Shown in pieces: positions 9,053 to 17,956 of a stretch of 45,065 nt of DNA. The DNA lies in contig JAHEMM010000008.1 of assembly GCA_024643655.1 (NCBI GenBank), positions 18,216-63,280 on the forward strand, read 5' to 3'. The DNA is from Chitinophagaceae bacterium. Lineage in GTDB: Bacteria; Bacteroidota; Bacteroidia; Chitinophagales; Chitinophagaceae. The notes under the pieces are model-generated. The model was given only the letters and a program-made list of their open reading frames with translations, had not been told where the DNA came from and made no database searches. The translations under genes and the position numbers were made by a program. Position 1 is the stretch's first letter. Each line of letters opens with the position of its first letter.

Positions 9053-9283
9053 TTATGGTACCGGATCATAACCACTACTACCCCAAGGATGGCATCTTGA
9101 TATTCTTTTTATGGCCAACCACATGCCTTTAAAAATGCCATGCTTTTTTAAAGCTTCCGCAGCATAGTGAGAACAGGTTGGTGTATACCTACATTTTGGT
9201 CCCAACCATGGAGAAATTACCAATTGATAAATCTTTATTAGAAAGATAAATGGAAGAGCTAATATTTTAAGCGCTACTTTCAT
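9053..9283 (-). CDS. yidD: Membrane protein insertion efficiency factor YidD
   Basis: A 76-residue member of the YidD family, which sits at the inner membrane and helps YidC-dependent insertion. An amphipathic N-terminal segment (1-24) precedes the family signature [19 protein letters not shown] and the C-terminal [13 protein letters not shown]. Its first 17 bases overlap the end of rnpA, so the two are translationally linked, as in the conserved rpmH-rnpA-yidD gene order. Confidence 0.95.
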   Translation of the reverse strand: MKVALKILALPFIFLIKIYQLVISPWLGPKCRYTPTCSHYAAEALKKHGIFKGMWLAIKRISRCHPWGSSGYDPVP

Positions 9284-9656
9284 TAATGATTATAAATAAT
9301 TGTTTAATGATTTTTTCAACTTGTGCATTAATTAAGTCATAATCAGGCAAATCCTTTTCAGTATAAACTAAGAATATATGCAGTCCCAGATTTTTTTCAT
9401 TTAATAATAACTGTGTTGAGTTTTTTTGTAATCGCCATGCCTCTCTAACCAGCCTTTTAATTCTATTTCTATCAACTGCTCTTTTAAAGTTTCTGGAACT
9501 TGCACCGCAACCAATTTGTAAAGCTGCATTTTTATTTATTGAATAGAAAACACGAAACGGTGTTAGTGAAAATCGTTTCCCTTTTTTGAAAAGCGCATCA
9601 ATTGCTTTTCGACTTTTTAGCCGTTCACTTTTCCCTAATGTAAATTGTTTTGCCAC
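9267..9656 (-). CDS. rnpA: Ribonuclease P protein component
   Basis: The basic protein cofactor of RNase P, which trims tRNA 5' leaders. It shows [20 protein letters not shown] at the N-terminus and the RNR-type RNA-binding motif [13 protein letters not shown] place the start at GTG 9656 (129 residues). A longer frame reaches an ATG at 9707, but its first codons are the rpmH terminator hairpin, and family members normally begin a few residues before FTLGK. A minus-7-like TTTATTTG (9672-9665) ends 9 nt before the GTG, consistent with an almost leaderless transcript. It overlaps yidD by 17 nt. Confidence 0.9.
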   Translation of the reverse strand: MAKQFTLGKSERLKSRKAIDALFKKGKRFSLTPFRVFYSINKNAALQIGCGASSRNFKRAVDRNRIKRLVREAWRLQKNSTQLLLNEKNLGLHIFLVYTEKDLPDYDLINAQVEKIIKQLFIIINESSA

Positions 9657-9669
9657 TATTGATACAAAT

Positions 9670-9703
9670 AAAAAAACTCCATCTCGTTTCAAACGAGACG
9701 GAG
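9670..9703 (-). terminator. Terminator of rpmH, upstream of rnpA
   Basis: On the minus strand CTCCGTCTCGTT pairs with AACGAGATGGAG around a TGA loop (9703-9677), a 12-bp stem with one G-U pair, followed by seven Ts (9676-9670). A second, weaker hairpin (TTTCTCC/GGAGAAA, 9729-9750) lies between it and the rpmH stop. Confidence 0.85.
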
Positions 9704-9759
9704 CCATAAATATAGTGAGCTTCCGATTTTTCTCCAGTAAGCAGGAGAAATTAAAGCTT

Positions 9760-9915
9760 CTATTTTAGTTTGCTCTCATCAGAAACAGACAACTTCCAAC
9801 GGCCTTTTGCACGGCGACTTGCCAATACTTTACGACCATTTGCGGTTGACATACGTTTACGAAAACCATGAACAGTTTTACGACGCTTACGATGAGGTTG
9901 GAATGTACGTTTCAT
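9760..9915 (-). CDS. rpmH: Large-subunit ribosomal protein bL34
   Basis: A 51-residue, very basic protein starting [20 protein letters not shown], the classic bL34 sequence, followed by [19 protein letters not shown]. The C-terminal tail ([11 protein letters not shown]) is typical of Bacteroidota versions. It lies upstream of rnpA and yidD in the standard order, but a strong terminator separates it from rnpA, which would allow far more L34 mRNA than rnpA mRNA. Confidence 0.97.
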   Translation of the reverse strand: MKRTFQPHRKRRKTVHGFRKRMSTANGRKVLASRRAKGRWKLSVSDESKLK

Positions 9916-10015
9916 TTTTTATTACTTTTTCCCTTTTATGAAATACGGCCGGGAGAACGGACCAGGTTTCAGTTTACCAACAAGTCACCACACTCATCGG
10001 TTTGTGAAAGGACGG

Positions 10016-10023
10016 CAAAGGTA
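10016..10023 (-). promoter_or_regulatory. Predicted minus-7 box of rpmH
   Basis: TACCTTTG on the minus strand at 10023-10016 is a perfect TAnnTTTG match. No clear minus-33 TTTG was found. The predicted start near 10011 gives a leader of about 95 nt before the rpmH ATG. Confidence 0.5.
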
Positions 10024-10159
10024 AGGGTTTGATGATTAATTATTGATAGAGAAATTGGTTGTTTTTAAAAATTTATTTCTAACGGAAACTCTATTAAAGA
10101 ATTGGAAATGAGTTAGTTATTAAAATTTCTACTTGTTTTTTAGTTTCTTAGATAATGCT

Positions 10160-10987
10160 TTACTGAAGGTTAGTATGTACCGACTTAATTGTCTGACCAT
10201 AAAAAATACTTGCCTTACTATCAAAATCATCGGCAGCATCCGTAGTATAAAATTTTCTTGAGCCATTTTTACTACATCGTTCTTCTATTTCAGGATGGCG
10301 TTGTAAATAATCCGCCAGGCTTTTTGCTACAATTTCGCCTTGTGAAATCAACGTAACGGCTACTGGTAAATATTCTTTTATTTTTTCTTTTAGTAATGGA
10401 TAATGGGTGCATCCTAAAAGCAACACATCAATATCTTCTCCTTTTTCAAATATGTTATGCAAATTTTTTTTTACAAAATAATCAGCACCATTATTTTCAT
10501 ATTCGCCATTTTCAACAAGTGGCACCCACAATGGACAAGCTTCTTGATATACTTTAAGCTCAGGAAAAAATTTTGCAATTTCCATTGGATAAGAGGCTGA
10601 AGAAACAGTTCCTGATGTTGCTAACACTCCAACTGCATTTGTCTGAGAATAAGAGCCGATTATTTCAGCCGTTGGCCGAATAACTCCAAGCACTCTTTTA
10701 TCAGGGGCCAAAGTTGGTAAATCATTTTGCTGAATGGTGCGTAATGCTTTTGCCGAAGCTGTATTACAAGCAAGAATAACCAACGAACAACCTTGATTGA
10801 AAAACCATTTTACACTCTCTAAAGTGTATTGATAAACTGTTTCAAACGATCGGTTACCATATGGAGATCTTGCATTATCTCCAAGATAGAGATAATCGTA
10901 TTCAGGTAATTTGTTTACAATCTCTTTCATGACTGTAAGGCCACCAAAGCCTGAATCAAAAATGCCTATTGAACTTTGATTAATCAT
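10160..10987 (-). CDS. murI: Glutamate racemase MurI
   Basis: A 275-residue cofactor-independent racemase that makes D-glutamate for peptidoglycan in the cytoplasm. The N-terminus IGIFDSGFGGLTVMKEI is the family signature. The two catalytic cysteines are Cys74 (ILACNTAS) and Cys193 (LLGCTHYPLL). It closes the minus-strand envelope cluster downstream of bamA and the two ompH genes, but an intrinsic terminator and its own minus-7 box lie directly before the ATG, so expression may be partly uncoupled from that operon. Confidence 0.96.
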   Translation of the reverse strand: MINQSSIGIFDSGFGGLTVMKEIVNKLPEYDYLYLGDNARSPYGNRSFETVYQYTLESVKWFFNQGCSLVILACNTASAKALRTIQQNDLPTLAPDKRVLGVIRPTAEIIGSYSQTNAVGVLATSGTVSSASYPMEIAKFFPELKVYQEACPLWVPLVENGEYENNGADYFVKKNLHNIFEKGEDIDVLLLGCTHYPLLKEKIKEYLPVAVTLISQGEIVAKSLADYLQRHPEIEERCSKNGSRKFYTTDAADDFDSKASIFYGQTIKSVHTNLQ

Positions 10988-10991
10988 AAAG

Positions 10992-11023
10992 CAAAAATAA
11001 CCCTGACAGCATTGTCAGGGTTA
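10992..11023 (-). terminator. ompH terminator fused to murI minus-7 box
   Basis: On the minus strand TAACCCTGACA (11023-11013) pairs with TGTCAGGGTTA (11008-10998) around a 4-nt loop, an 11-bp stem that runs directly into TATTTTTG (10999-10992). The T-rich tail completes the intrinsic terminator and is also a perfect TAnnTTTG minus-7 box ending 5 nt before the murI ATG. Confidence 0.75.
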
Positions 11024-11050
11024 AGATTATTTTAACTAGAAAAATATATT

Positions 11051-11590
11051 TTATTTACCTGCCGCTGGTTTTTGTGGCAGTTTAATTTTTAATTCATCAA
11101 GTACAGGCAATGATAAATCGTCAGCTTCCGGAGCTACTAAAAATACTTCGGTAGAAAACACATGTGTGTATCCTTTCTTTTTTGCAACAGCGTCTATAGC
11201 TTTTCTTGCTTTGGCCATATAGGGTGCCAAAAACTCTTGTTGTTTATATTGTAGTACCTGTTGTACATATTCATCAGCGCCACTTAATTCATCTTGCAAA
11301 TTCTGTATATCTTTTGCTATCAGATCTCTGACACCTTTTGGCTTTGTAGTATCGCCAAACTCTACAAACTTTTTTTGTAATTCAGCTTGTTTATACCGAA
11401 TATTTGGCATAATAGAATCATTTACAAATTTTTGCCCTATAGTATCGTAATCCAATTTATCCTGAGCAAGTTCTGGCATTAATCCAACAATATCATTAAT
11501 TCTGATATAGCCAATTTTCATTTGAGCTGAAGCATCATTTGCTAAAAAAAGTCCGGATGCTAGCACAATTACTGAAAGAAATTTTTTCAT
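11051..11590 (-). CDS. OmpH/Skp-family periplasmic chaperone (second copy)
   Basis: A 179-residue secreted protein with a signal peptide (MKKFLSVIVLASGLFLANDASA). The family (OmpH/Skp) holds unfolded outer-membrane proteins in the periplasm and passes them to the BAM complex. After the conserved beta-strand KIGYIRINDIVGLMPE comes a charged helical region (about 45-140) that should form the coiled-coil tentacles, then the closing strand YTHVFSTEVFLV. It is the second of two ompH genes downstream of bamA and ends before a strong terminator. The two copies differ clearly in sequence. Confidence 0.9.
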   Translation of the reverse strand: MKKFLSVIVLASGLFLANDASAQMKIGYIRINDIVGLMPELAQDKLDYDTIGQKFVNDSIMPNIRYKQAELQKKFVEFGDTTKPKGVRDLIAKDIQNLQDELSGADEYVQQVLQYKQQEFLAPYMAKARKAIDAVAKKKGYTHVFSTEVFLVAPEADDLSLPVLDELKIKLPQKPAAGK

Positions 11591-11686
11591 TTGGTTTATT
11601 TTTTAGATTGCTTATAAGAGTACTTATGCTTCGTTTTCGTTGCTTTTAAATTACTCTTTGTGTTTTATTTAATTTTTATTAACAAA

Positions 11687-12199
11687 TTATCTTACTCCCA
11701 AATCCTTTAGCACATCTTCGCTTTTGTCTAGTTTTGGGTCGGCAAATATAATGGTAATTCCTTCACTTCTATCCAATACAAAATCATACCCTCTAAATAC
11801 TGCCATTTTTTGAACTGCATTGTAAACTTTATCCTGAATTGGCTTTATTAATTCCTGTCTTTTTTTGAACAGATCCCCTTCAAATCCAAAACGTTTGCGT
11901 TGTAGATCCCGAAGCTCTTTTTCTTTATTATAAAGCTGTGTTTCCCTTTTCTTTTTTAATTCTTCGGTCAGCATAACTTGCTCTGCTTCAAAATTCTGGT
12001 ACATTTTATCCAGTTCTACTTGCTGGGCGTCTATATCCTTTTGCCAGCCGATAGCAACGTCATCTAGTTGAGATTGCGCAGTTTTATAATCAGGCAGTTT
12101 ATCTAATATATACCTGGTATCTATTATTGCATATTTCTGTGCCTGTACGGCAATACTCATTAGTAAAAAGCTAAGAGCAACAAATAATATTTTTTTCAT
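11687..12199 (-). CDS. OmpH/Skp-family periplasmic chaperone (first copy)
   Basis: A 170-residue secreted OmpH/Skp chaperone. It has a signal peptide of about 20 residues ending AVQAQ, the start strand KYAIIDTRYILDKLPDYKTA, a long highly charged coiled-coil (about 45-125, rich in K, E and Q) and the terminal strand YDFVLDRSEGITIIFADP. It starts 21 nt after the bamA stop, so it is co-transcribed with bamA, and its proposed job is to escort clients to BamA. Confidence 0.92.
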   Translation of the reverse strand: MKKILFVALSFLLMSIAVQAQKYAIIDTRYILDKLPDYKTAQSQLDDVAIGWQKDIDAQQVELDKMYQNFEAEQVMLTEELKKKRETQLYNKEKELRDLQRKRFGFEGDLFKKRQELIKPIQDKVYNAVQKMAVFRGYDFVLDRSEGITIIFADPKLDKSEDVLKDLGVR

Positions 12200-12220
12200 G
12201 TGTATATTTTTTATTTAGTT

Positions 12221-14956
12221 TTATTCCGGTTCTACTCCAAGCATAAAGGTAAATCTGGTAGCACCTTTAAGTCCTGATTGTCCTGGTGTTAATCGATCAA
12301 GTCCAATACCATAATCAAAGCCTAATAACCCAAACATTGGCAGGAAGAAACGCATACCAACACCCACACTTCTGCGTAATTTGAATGGATTATAATCTTT
12401 ATAATTAAACCAACCATTAGCAGCTTCAAAAAAGCTTAAAGCATATATAGTACTGCTAGGATTTGTTACCAATGGGAATCGCATTTCAAGAGTGTACTTA
12501 TTAAATATGGTAAAGAACTGTGTTGCATTTTGCTGATCTGGGTTGATTGAAGGGTTTGAAGTCTGATAAACAGGATAGCCTCTATGTGCTACAATATCAT
12601 AACCTAACAATCCAAAATTATTTGTTAATCCAGCATCTCCCACCTGAAATCTTTCAAATGGAGAATAACCAATATCTCTGTTATACCTGCCCATAAAACC
12701 ATATTTGGCGGCCATCTTCAATACAAATTGACGATTTTTATCGGCACCCAACGGTTTGCCAATAGGTACATACCACTCTGCATTAAATCTCCATTTGTGA
12801 TATTCTGGATTTTTAAACTCATTACTTGTTTTAGAAGCATTTTTATTCATCAAAGAGTAAGGAGGAGTGAACTGTACACTGGCTAAAAAGTTAGATCCAC
12901 TTCGAGGGAATATTGGATCAAATACTGAAGATCTTTGTATTCCTATTTTAAAACTAATATTTGTGGATGTTCCATTTCTGAAATTCTGATCAAAAATTGG
13001 ATAATTACGAAGCTGATACTGAGTAAGATTAATTGAATACACCAGGCTGAAATAGTCATCAGGCCATTTTAATTGTTTGCCTAGTGAAACAGAAATACCA
13101 TTCACCTTTAAATAATTTGTATCAGACCTGGCTCTGTCTATTTGCCCGGTAAACGGATCAAATGCATTTGAATATTTACTGTTATTTAATCCAATTGTAA
13201 GAGAGTTTCTTTTTTTACCACCTAGCCATGGCTCGGTAAATGAAAAGCTATAAGAACGGAATGCACGGCCATTTGATTGCATTCTTAAACTTAGTTTTTG
13301 ACCATCACCGGTTGGCAATGGATCCCAGGCAGATTTTTTCCAGATGTTTCGAATAGAGAAATTATTAAAAGTTACACCCAACGTACCAGTGAGGCCTATG
13401 CCACCACCCCAGCCGGCAGAAAGTTCTAACTGATCAGAAGATTTTTCTTCCAGTTTCCAGTTAATATCAACGGTACCATCACTTTGGTCAGGCACTACAC
13501 CTGGTTCAATTGTTTCCTGATTAAAATATTGAAGATTCGCCAATTCTCGTTGAGAACGAATCAAGTCAGTCCGACTGAATAATTCTCCGGGTATCGTTCT
13601 TAATTCACGACGTATCACATAATCTTTTGTCTTTTCATTGCCTGCAATGGTCACATTTTTTAGCCTTGCTTGCGGACCTTCAGTAACTCTTATTTCATAA
13701 TCAATCGTATCATTATACACGGCCGTTTCAACTGGATCTACCCTAAAAAACAAATATCCTTCGTCCATATAAAGTCCACTGATATCTCCACCGTCCTGAG
13801 AGGCTTCTTTACCCAATCTTTTATTCATTATCCCCACATTATATATATCGCCTTTGTTGATTCCAAGGATTACATTGAGGATAGAATCACTATATTTTGC
13901 ATTGCCTTTCCATACAATATTTCCAAAATAATATTGTTTTCCTTCTTTTATTTTCAAGTCAAGATTAAGGTTACCATTCTTTGTATATATAGCAGTATCT
14001 TCTACAATTTGTGCATCTCTGTACCCAAGTGAATTATAGTAATTGAGTACATTATTCTTATCATCATCAAATTTCTTTTGATCAAATTTTGCACCGCTAA
14101 AAAGTTTGAACCTAAACCAGGGATCAACCAATTGTTTCGTTTTGCTTAATGAAAGAAAGCCCCAATCTTTAGTATATTCTTTAAACGAGTATGGCTTATT
14201 TTCTCCATATGGACTTTTTGCTTCATCCGGTTTCAACGTAAATTTTGACATTTCTTTGGTGCCCTTCATTTGCTTTTTCAGGCGAATACCTTCTACGTTT
14301 TCATTACCATAAAAACCAATTTCATTGATCTTCACTTTATTGCCTTTAACCACATTTATTGCCAATTGGTCTGAATTGGCAAAGGCAGGATCTGGTTTCT
14401 GTTCAATTATTACTGAAACATTTCTAAATGATTTTTCAGTATAAAACTTTGTTACTACTTCTTTGATATTGCGTAGTGTATTTTCTGTAATAATCGTTTG
14501 CTTAGCCAATGATGCTTTGATAGCCAACTCTTCTGCATCAGCTTTATTGATGCCATTAAATTTAAAATTGCCAAGACGAGGTCTTTCCTGCAGGCTTATT
14601 TCAAGCCAAACTTTATCGCCATCTATTTTAGTAACAAATATTTCAATGTTTGAAAAAAATCGTTGTCTCCATAGGTTTGCAATGGATTTTGAAAAAATAT
14701 CGCTACCCGGATGAACAAATTTATCGCCAGGTAATAGGTTTGAAATAGAAAAAACTATCGAAGTATCCAGATGTTTTATCCCAGTAATTTTTACATCGGC
14801 AATGGTATATTCTTTTGGCACTCTGGCATTTTGCCAGTCAATTAATTTAGGATCTATTGAAGTAGGTTTTGTTGTATCCTCTTGTGCACTTAGTGTAAAT
14901 GCTGAGATAACAACAAGTAGCATTGTAACACTAATTTTAGATAAAAGTCGTTGCAT
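12221..14956 (-). CDS. bamA: Outer-membrane protein assembly factor BamA
   Basis: A 911-residue Omp85 protein, the core of the machine that inserts beta-barrel proteins into the outer membrane. The chosen start is ATG 14956 (MQRLLSKISVTMLLVVISAF), which gives a clean signal peptide; a TTG seven codons upstream is less likely. Several POTRA repeats follow (for example YTIADVKITGIKHLD, VKINEIGFYGNENVEGIRLK and RLKNVTIAGNEKTKDYVIRR), then a barrel of about 400 residues with the surface-antigen signature near GGGIGLTGTLGVTFNN. The C-terminus is FMLGVEPE rather than the aromatic last residue of many barrel proteins. It sits after uppS and before two ompH genes. Confidence 0.95.
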   Translation of the reverse strand: MQRLLSKISVTMLLVVISAFTLSAQEDTTKPTSIDPKLIDWQNARVPKEYTIADVKITGIKHLDTSIVFSISNLLPGDKFVHPGSDIFSKSIANLWRQRFFSNIEIFVTKIDGDKVWLEISLQERPRLGNFKFNGINKADAEELAIKASLAKQTIITENTLRNIKEVVTKFYTEKSFRNVSVIIEQKPDPAFANSDQLAINVVKGNKVKINEIGFYGNENVEGIRLKKQMKGTKEMSKFTLKPDEAKSPYGENKPYSFKEYTKDWGFLSLSKTKQLVDPWFRFKLFSGAKFDQKKFDDDKNNVLNYYNSLGYRDAQIVEDTAIYTKNGNLNLDLKIKEGKQYYFGNIVWKGNAKYSDSILNVILGINKGDIYNVGIMNKRLGKEASQDGGDISGLYMDEGYLFFRVDPVETAVYNDTIDYEIRVTEGPQARLKNVTIAGNEKTKDYVIRRELRTIPGELFSRTDLIRSQRELANLQYFNQETIEPGVVPDQSDGTVDINWKLEEKSSDQLELSAGWGGGIGLTGTLGVTFNNFSIRNIWKKSAWDPLPTGDGQKLSLRMQSNGRAFRSYSFSFTEPWLGGKKRNSLTIGLNNSKYSNAFDPFTGQIDRARSDTNYLKVNGISVSLGKQLKWPDDYFSLVYSINLTQYQLRNYPIFDQNFRNGTSTNISFKIGIQRSSVFDPIFPRSGSNFLASVQFTPPYSLMNKNASKTSNEFKNPEYHKWRFNAEWYVPIGKPLGADKNRQFVLKMAAKYGFMGRYNRDIGYSPFERFQVGDAGLTNNFGLLGYDIVAHRGYPVYQTSNPSINPDQQNATQFFTIFNKYTLEMRFPLVTNPSSTIYALSFFEAANGWFNYKDYNPFKLRRSVGVGMRFFLPMFGLLGFDYGIGLDRLTPGQSGLKGATRFTFMLGVEPE

Positions 14957-15115
14957 ATAATTTGTTCTGGTATTCAATACCCACCATGTGGGATTTAAAT
15001 TATTTGTTTTCAGTACTTTATAAACTAGCTGCCCTTTTGGTCAGGCGGCAAATTAAAGGTTAATATCGAAAGTGTTTGTTAAAAGAAATAGCCGATTATC
15101 CGACTCTTTAATTCA

Positions 15116-15874
15116 TTAAACATTATTTGTTTTGGATAACTGTTCGCCTGTTTTTCCAAATCTTCTTTCTCTGGCTTGAAAATCCAAAATTGCTTCATAC
15201 AAATTCTCTTTTTTAAAATCTGGCCAGCGAACATTTGTAAAATATAATTCAGTATAGGCAAGCTGATACAGCAAAAAGTTGCTTATTCTAAATTCACCGC
15301 TTGTTCTTATCATTAATTCCGGGTCAGGAAAAGTATTGGTACACAAAAATTGTTGCAATTTATCCTGATTAATCTCATCTACATTCAATCGCCCTTCCTT
15401 TACTTCAATTGCAATTTTTTGTGCTGCATCTACCAACTCCCATCTGCCACTATAGCTAATCGCCATTATAAGATTCAAGCCTGTGTTGACTTTAGTAATA
15501 TCTAATGCCTCTGTGAGTTCTGTTTTGGCAAAGGCTGGCAACATATTCATATCGCCAATAACATGTAGCCGAATATTGTTTTTATTAAGCGTTTCTACCT
15601 CTTTTCGAATGGTACTTACCAGCAATTCCATCAACCCATTTACTTCATTTTCTGGCCGATCCCAGTTTTCTGTTGAAAAAGCATATAGTGTTAGATACCT
15701 AACACCAAGCTCGGCACAACCTTCTACTATATTTCGCACACTTTCTACTCCATGATAATGGCCAAAAAGACGATCTTCTCCTTTCTCTTTTGCCCAGCGT
15801 CCATTACCATCCATAATGATGGCAATATGGTCTGGCAGAGCATTTTTATCTATTTTTTCTAATAATTGCGACAT
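15116..15874 (-). CDS. uppS: Undecaprenyl diphosphate synthase (isoprenyl transferase)
   Basis: A 252-residue cis-prenyltransferase that extends farnesyl diphosphate to the C55 carrier lipid used in peptidoglycan and O-antigen synthesis. The motif HIAIIMDGNGRWAKEKG contains the catalytic Asp22; YLTLYAFSTENW and the C-terminal ELMIRTSGEFRISNFLLYQ and YTELYF motifs are also present. The start is ATG 15874. A TTG at 15889 is in frame but lies inside the minus-7 box TACCTTTG, so it would not be on the transcript. The gap to bamA is 159 nt, with no clear terminator. Confidence 0.96.
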   Translation of the reverse strand: MSQLLEKIDKNALPDHIAIIMDGNGRWAKEKGEDRLFGHYHGVESVRNIVEGCAELGVRYLTLYAFSTENWDRPENEVNGLMELLVSTIRKEVETLNKNNIRLHVIGDMNMLPAFAKTELTEALDITKVNTGLNLIMAISYSGRWELVDAAQKIAIEVKEGRLNVDEINQDKLQQFLCTNTFPDPELMIRTSGEFRISNFLLYQLAYTELYFTNVRWPDFKKENLYEAILDFQARERRFGKTGEQLSKTNNV

Positions 15875-15886
15875 AAAACGGGGGCA

Positions 15887-15894
15887 CAAAGGTA
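15887..15894 (-). promoter_or_regulatory. Predicted minus-7 box of uppS
   Basis: TACCTTTG at 15894-15887 on the minus strand, a perfect TAnnTTTG. It ends 13 nt before the uppS ATG, so the leader would be only about 7 nt. No convincing minus-33 element was found. Confidence 0.5.
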
Positions 15895-15950
15895 ATCATG
15901 ATTCCCGCCATTTTCTATGTTTTTGGCAAAAAAGAAAGTGCTAAAGTAAA

Positions 15951-16808
15951 TTAATTAGCCGTTGGGCATTTATAGGACTGTAGATTGAATGTAATATGGA
16001 ACATGGCAGTTACAAACTGGTCTTTCTGTTTACTGTTACCCCTTTGTCTGCCAGGTATACCAATCGGAGTACCTAACTCATATGACCTGTCGCTTAACAA
16101 TAAAGCATTAGAGGTGCTACCATCCGGATTGGGAGGGAAAAGTGAAGATTCTACATAGGTTGTACTTACATCATCCAGGTAATCGGTATTTGTAAAACGA
16201 TGTAATATTTCAAAACCTATATTAATTCTTTCATTAAAAGCATATTTAATACCGCCACCAAAAGGAATGCTGATAGCCATTGAACTGTAAGGTTTCCGAT
16301 CAGGATACAATGTGCTTCCCTGACCTTCTGTATTTAATGGGCGTAGCAGAATTTTTTCGTCTCTCAAATAAGCATAAGGATCATATGTAAAAATGCCGGC
16401 ACCAAGTGTTATATATGGTGTAAAACTATAGGCAGGTTCGCCAGGCATAAAACGGAAAAAATTGAAATCACCTTGCAAACTAAGCTCCCAAACATTGCTA
16501 TTAAAACTTAGGTTTCTGCTAAACATCTGCTTATTAAAAGAATTGTATTTATCTGAATAGCCCAATTTCGCAAAACTTACACCTAGCCTTGCAGCTATAT
16601 AATTGCCAAGATTTTTACGAAAAAAAACAGAAGCCGCCATTTTAGGCCTGTTTAATTTAGCTCTGGTATTTAAATCCCCAAAATAATGGGCAGCACCAAA
16701 GCCTACACCAAATTCACCTTCCTGCACTACTGATTCCTGTGCCGTTAATTGGCAATTATTACCAAAAAAGAACGTAAGAATCATTGCTATTGTAATAATC
16801 CGCTTCAT
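15951..16808 (-). CDS. DUF6089 family outer-membrane beta-barrel protein
   Basis: A 285-residue secreted protein (signal peptide of about 24 residues ending QLTAQ). The mature part shows GEFGVGFGAAHYFGDLNTR, then alternating hydrophobic strands with aromatic girdles such as YSFTPYITLGAGIFTYDPYAY and FGGGIKYAFNERINIGFEIL, as expected for a small outer-membrane barrel. It matches the DUF6089 family, which in Bacteroidota commonly lies between nadK and uppS/bamA, as here. The role is unknown; the neighbourhood suggests a link to outer-membrane biogenesis. Confidence 0.82.
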   Translation of the reverse strand: MKRIITIAMILTFFFGNNCQLTAQESVVQEGEFGVGFGAAHYFGDLNTRAKLNRPKMAASVFFRKNLGNYIAARLGVSFAKLGYSDKYNSFNKQMFSRNLSFNSNVWELSLQGDFNFFRFMPGEPAYSFTPYITLGAGIFTYDPYAYLRDEKILLRPLNTEGQGSTLYPDRKPYSSMAISIPFGGGIKYAFNERINIGFEILHRFTNTDYLDDVSTTYVESSLFPPNPDGSTSNALLLSDRSYELGTPIGIPGRQRGNSKQKDQFVTAMFHITFNLQSYKCPTAN

Positions 16809-17044
16809 CTGTTAATTTTATTTGAATTTTGTTTCATGGGTACTGTCCGTCAAACAAGTTCTCCATTTTACGTCTAATATTCCCGAATGTTTATTAGAAC
16901 GTTAAAAGTAATAAATTTCTTGTTCAGCAAGCAGTATTTATACCAAATGGGTATTTATAAGAAGCCAAAACTTATTAATAAAAAAGAAGCAAGATTGACA
17001 ATTCGTCAAAAAACCTAGTGCAAATTTCTATTACTTATTGGCTT

Positions 17045-17923
17045 TTAGTTTCTTTTATCAAGCCCCCAGGTAAGTTTATTCCGTAGTGTTTGCAGAAAAT
17101 TGTTTTCGCTTAAGCGAACAAGAGTTACATCAAATGATTCTCTTTTTACAGCTAATTGCACATTTTTATCTACTATTTCCCTTCGGGAATCCAAGGAACA
17201 GATAATCTGATCGGAGCGGCATTCAATTTCAAAAGAAATAATATTATTATCAGGCACAATAATAGGCCGCACATTCAGATTATGCGGGGCTACCGGTGTA
17301 ATAACAAAGTTTCCGGCATCGGGGAAAACAACAGGACCATTGCAACTAAGCGAATAACCTGTAGATCCAGTTGGTGTTGCTACAATCAATCCATCTGCCC
17401 AATAATTATTTAAAAATTCACCATTAAGATATGTGTGAATTTTTATCATCGAGTCAATATCTCTTTTATGAATTGAAAATTCATTCAAAGCATAAGGCAC
17501 ATTACCAAACATGGGAATACTTGCATCTAAATGAATAAGTGATCTGGTATCCTTCAGGTAAGTTCGATTTGCAATTGCTTTTACAGCAGTCTGTAATTCC
17601 TCCCGGCCGATACTTGCTAAAAATCCTAGTCGCCCAAAATTAATACCCATTATTGCAATCTGCTTATTTCTGATAAGGGTAATCGTATCTAACAAAGTTC
17701 CATCACCTCCCAGGCTAATGATAAACTCAATTTCAACTGTTAACTCCTCGGCTCTTGAAAATGTAGATGTATCAGCAGGAAGGTTTATATTTTCTTTTAT
17801 CTGATCAAAAAAATCCCGAAAAATAATAGGTTGTATTTTTTGTTTTGAAAGTTCGTCAAAAAATAATTGCACATCTTTTTGTTGCTCTTCTGCCATTCCC
17901 CTGCTATAAATCGCTGCTTTCAT
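17045..17923 (-). CDS. nadK: NAD kinase
   Basis: A 292-residue cytoplasmic enzyme that phosphorylates NAD to NADP. The family motif SLGGDGTLLDT includes Gly72-Gly73-Asp74-Gly75, which bind and activate the nucleotide. NEFSIHKRD and the glycine-rich GSTGYSLSCNGP are the other conserved blocks, and the C-terminal half forms the beta-sandwich domain. It lies 33 nt downstream of the single-POTRA protein gene and upstream of DUF6089 in the conserved Bacteroidota cluster. Confidence 0.96.
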   Translation of the reverse strand: MKAAIYSRGMAEEQQKDVQLFFDELSKQKIQPIIFRDFFDQIKENINLPADTSTFSRAEELTVEIEFIISLGGDGTLLDTITLIRNKQIAIMGINFGRLGFLASIGREELQTAVKAIANRTYLKDTRSLIHLDASIPMFGNVPYALNEFSIHKRDIDSMIKIHTYLNGEFLNNYWADGLIVATPTGSTGYSLSCNGPVVFPDAGNFVITPVAPHNLNVRPIIVPDNNIISFEIECRSDQIICSLDSRREIVDKNVQLAVKRESFDVTLVRLSENNFLQTLRNKLTWGLDKRN

Positions 17924-17956
17924 CCAGTGTAGTTTTGTAATTTGTTTTGCAAGGAT

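Noticed and set aside
9916-10011. Hammerhead-like core in the rpmH leader (CCGATGAG with a later GAAAC)
   Set aside because: The essential CUGAUGA core is imperfect and no three-stem arrangement was found, so it is probably coincidence.
15887-15889. TTG start extending UppS by five residues
   Set aside because: The TTG is part of the predicted minus-7 box TACCTTTG, so it would lie outside the mRNA. The ATG at 15874 fits the family.
16932-16957. Direct repeat of GTATTTATA (16932-16940 and 16949-16957) upstream of the DUF6089 gene
   Set aside because: Nine bases of low complexity in an AT-rich spacer is expected by chance, and there is no matching partner elsewhere.
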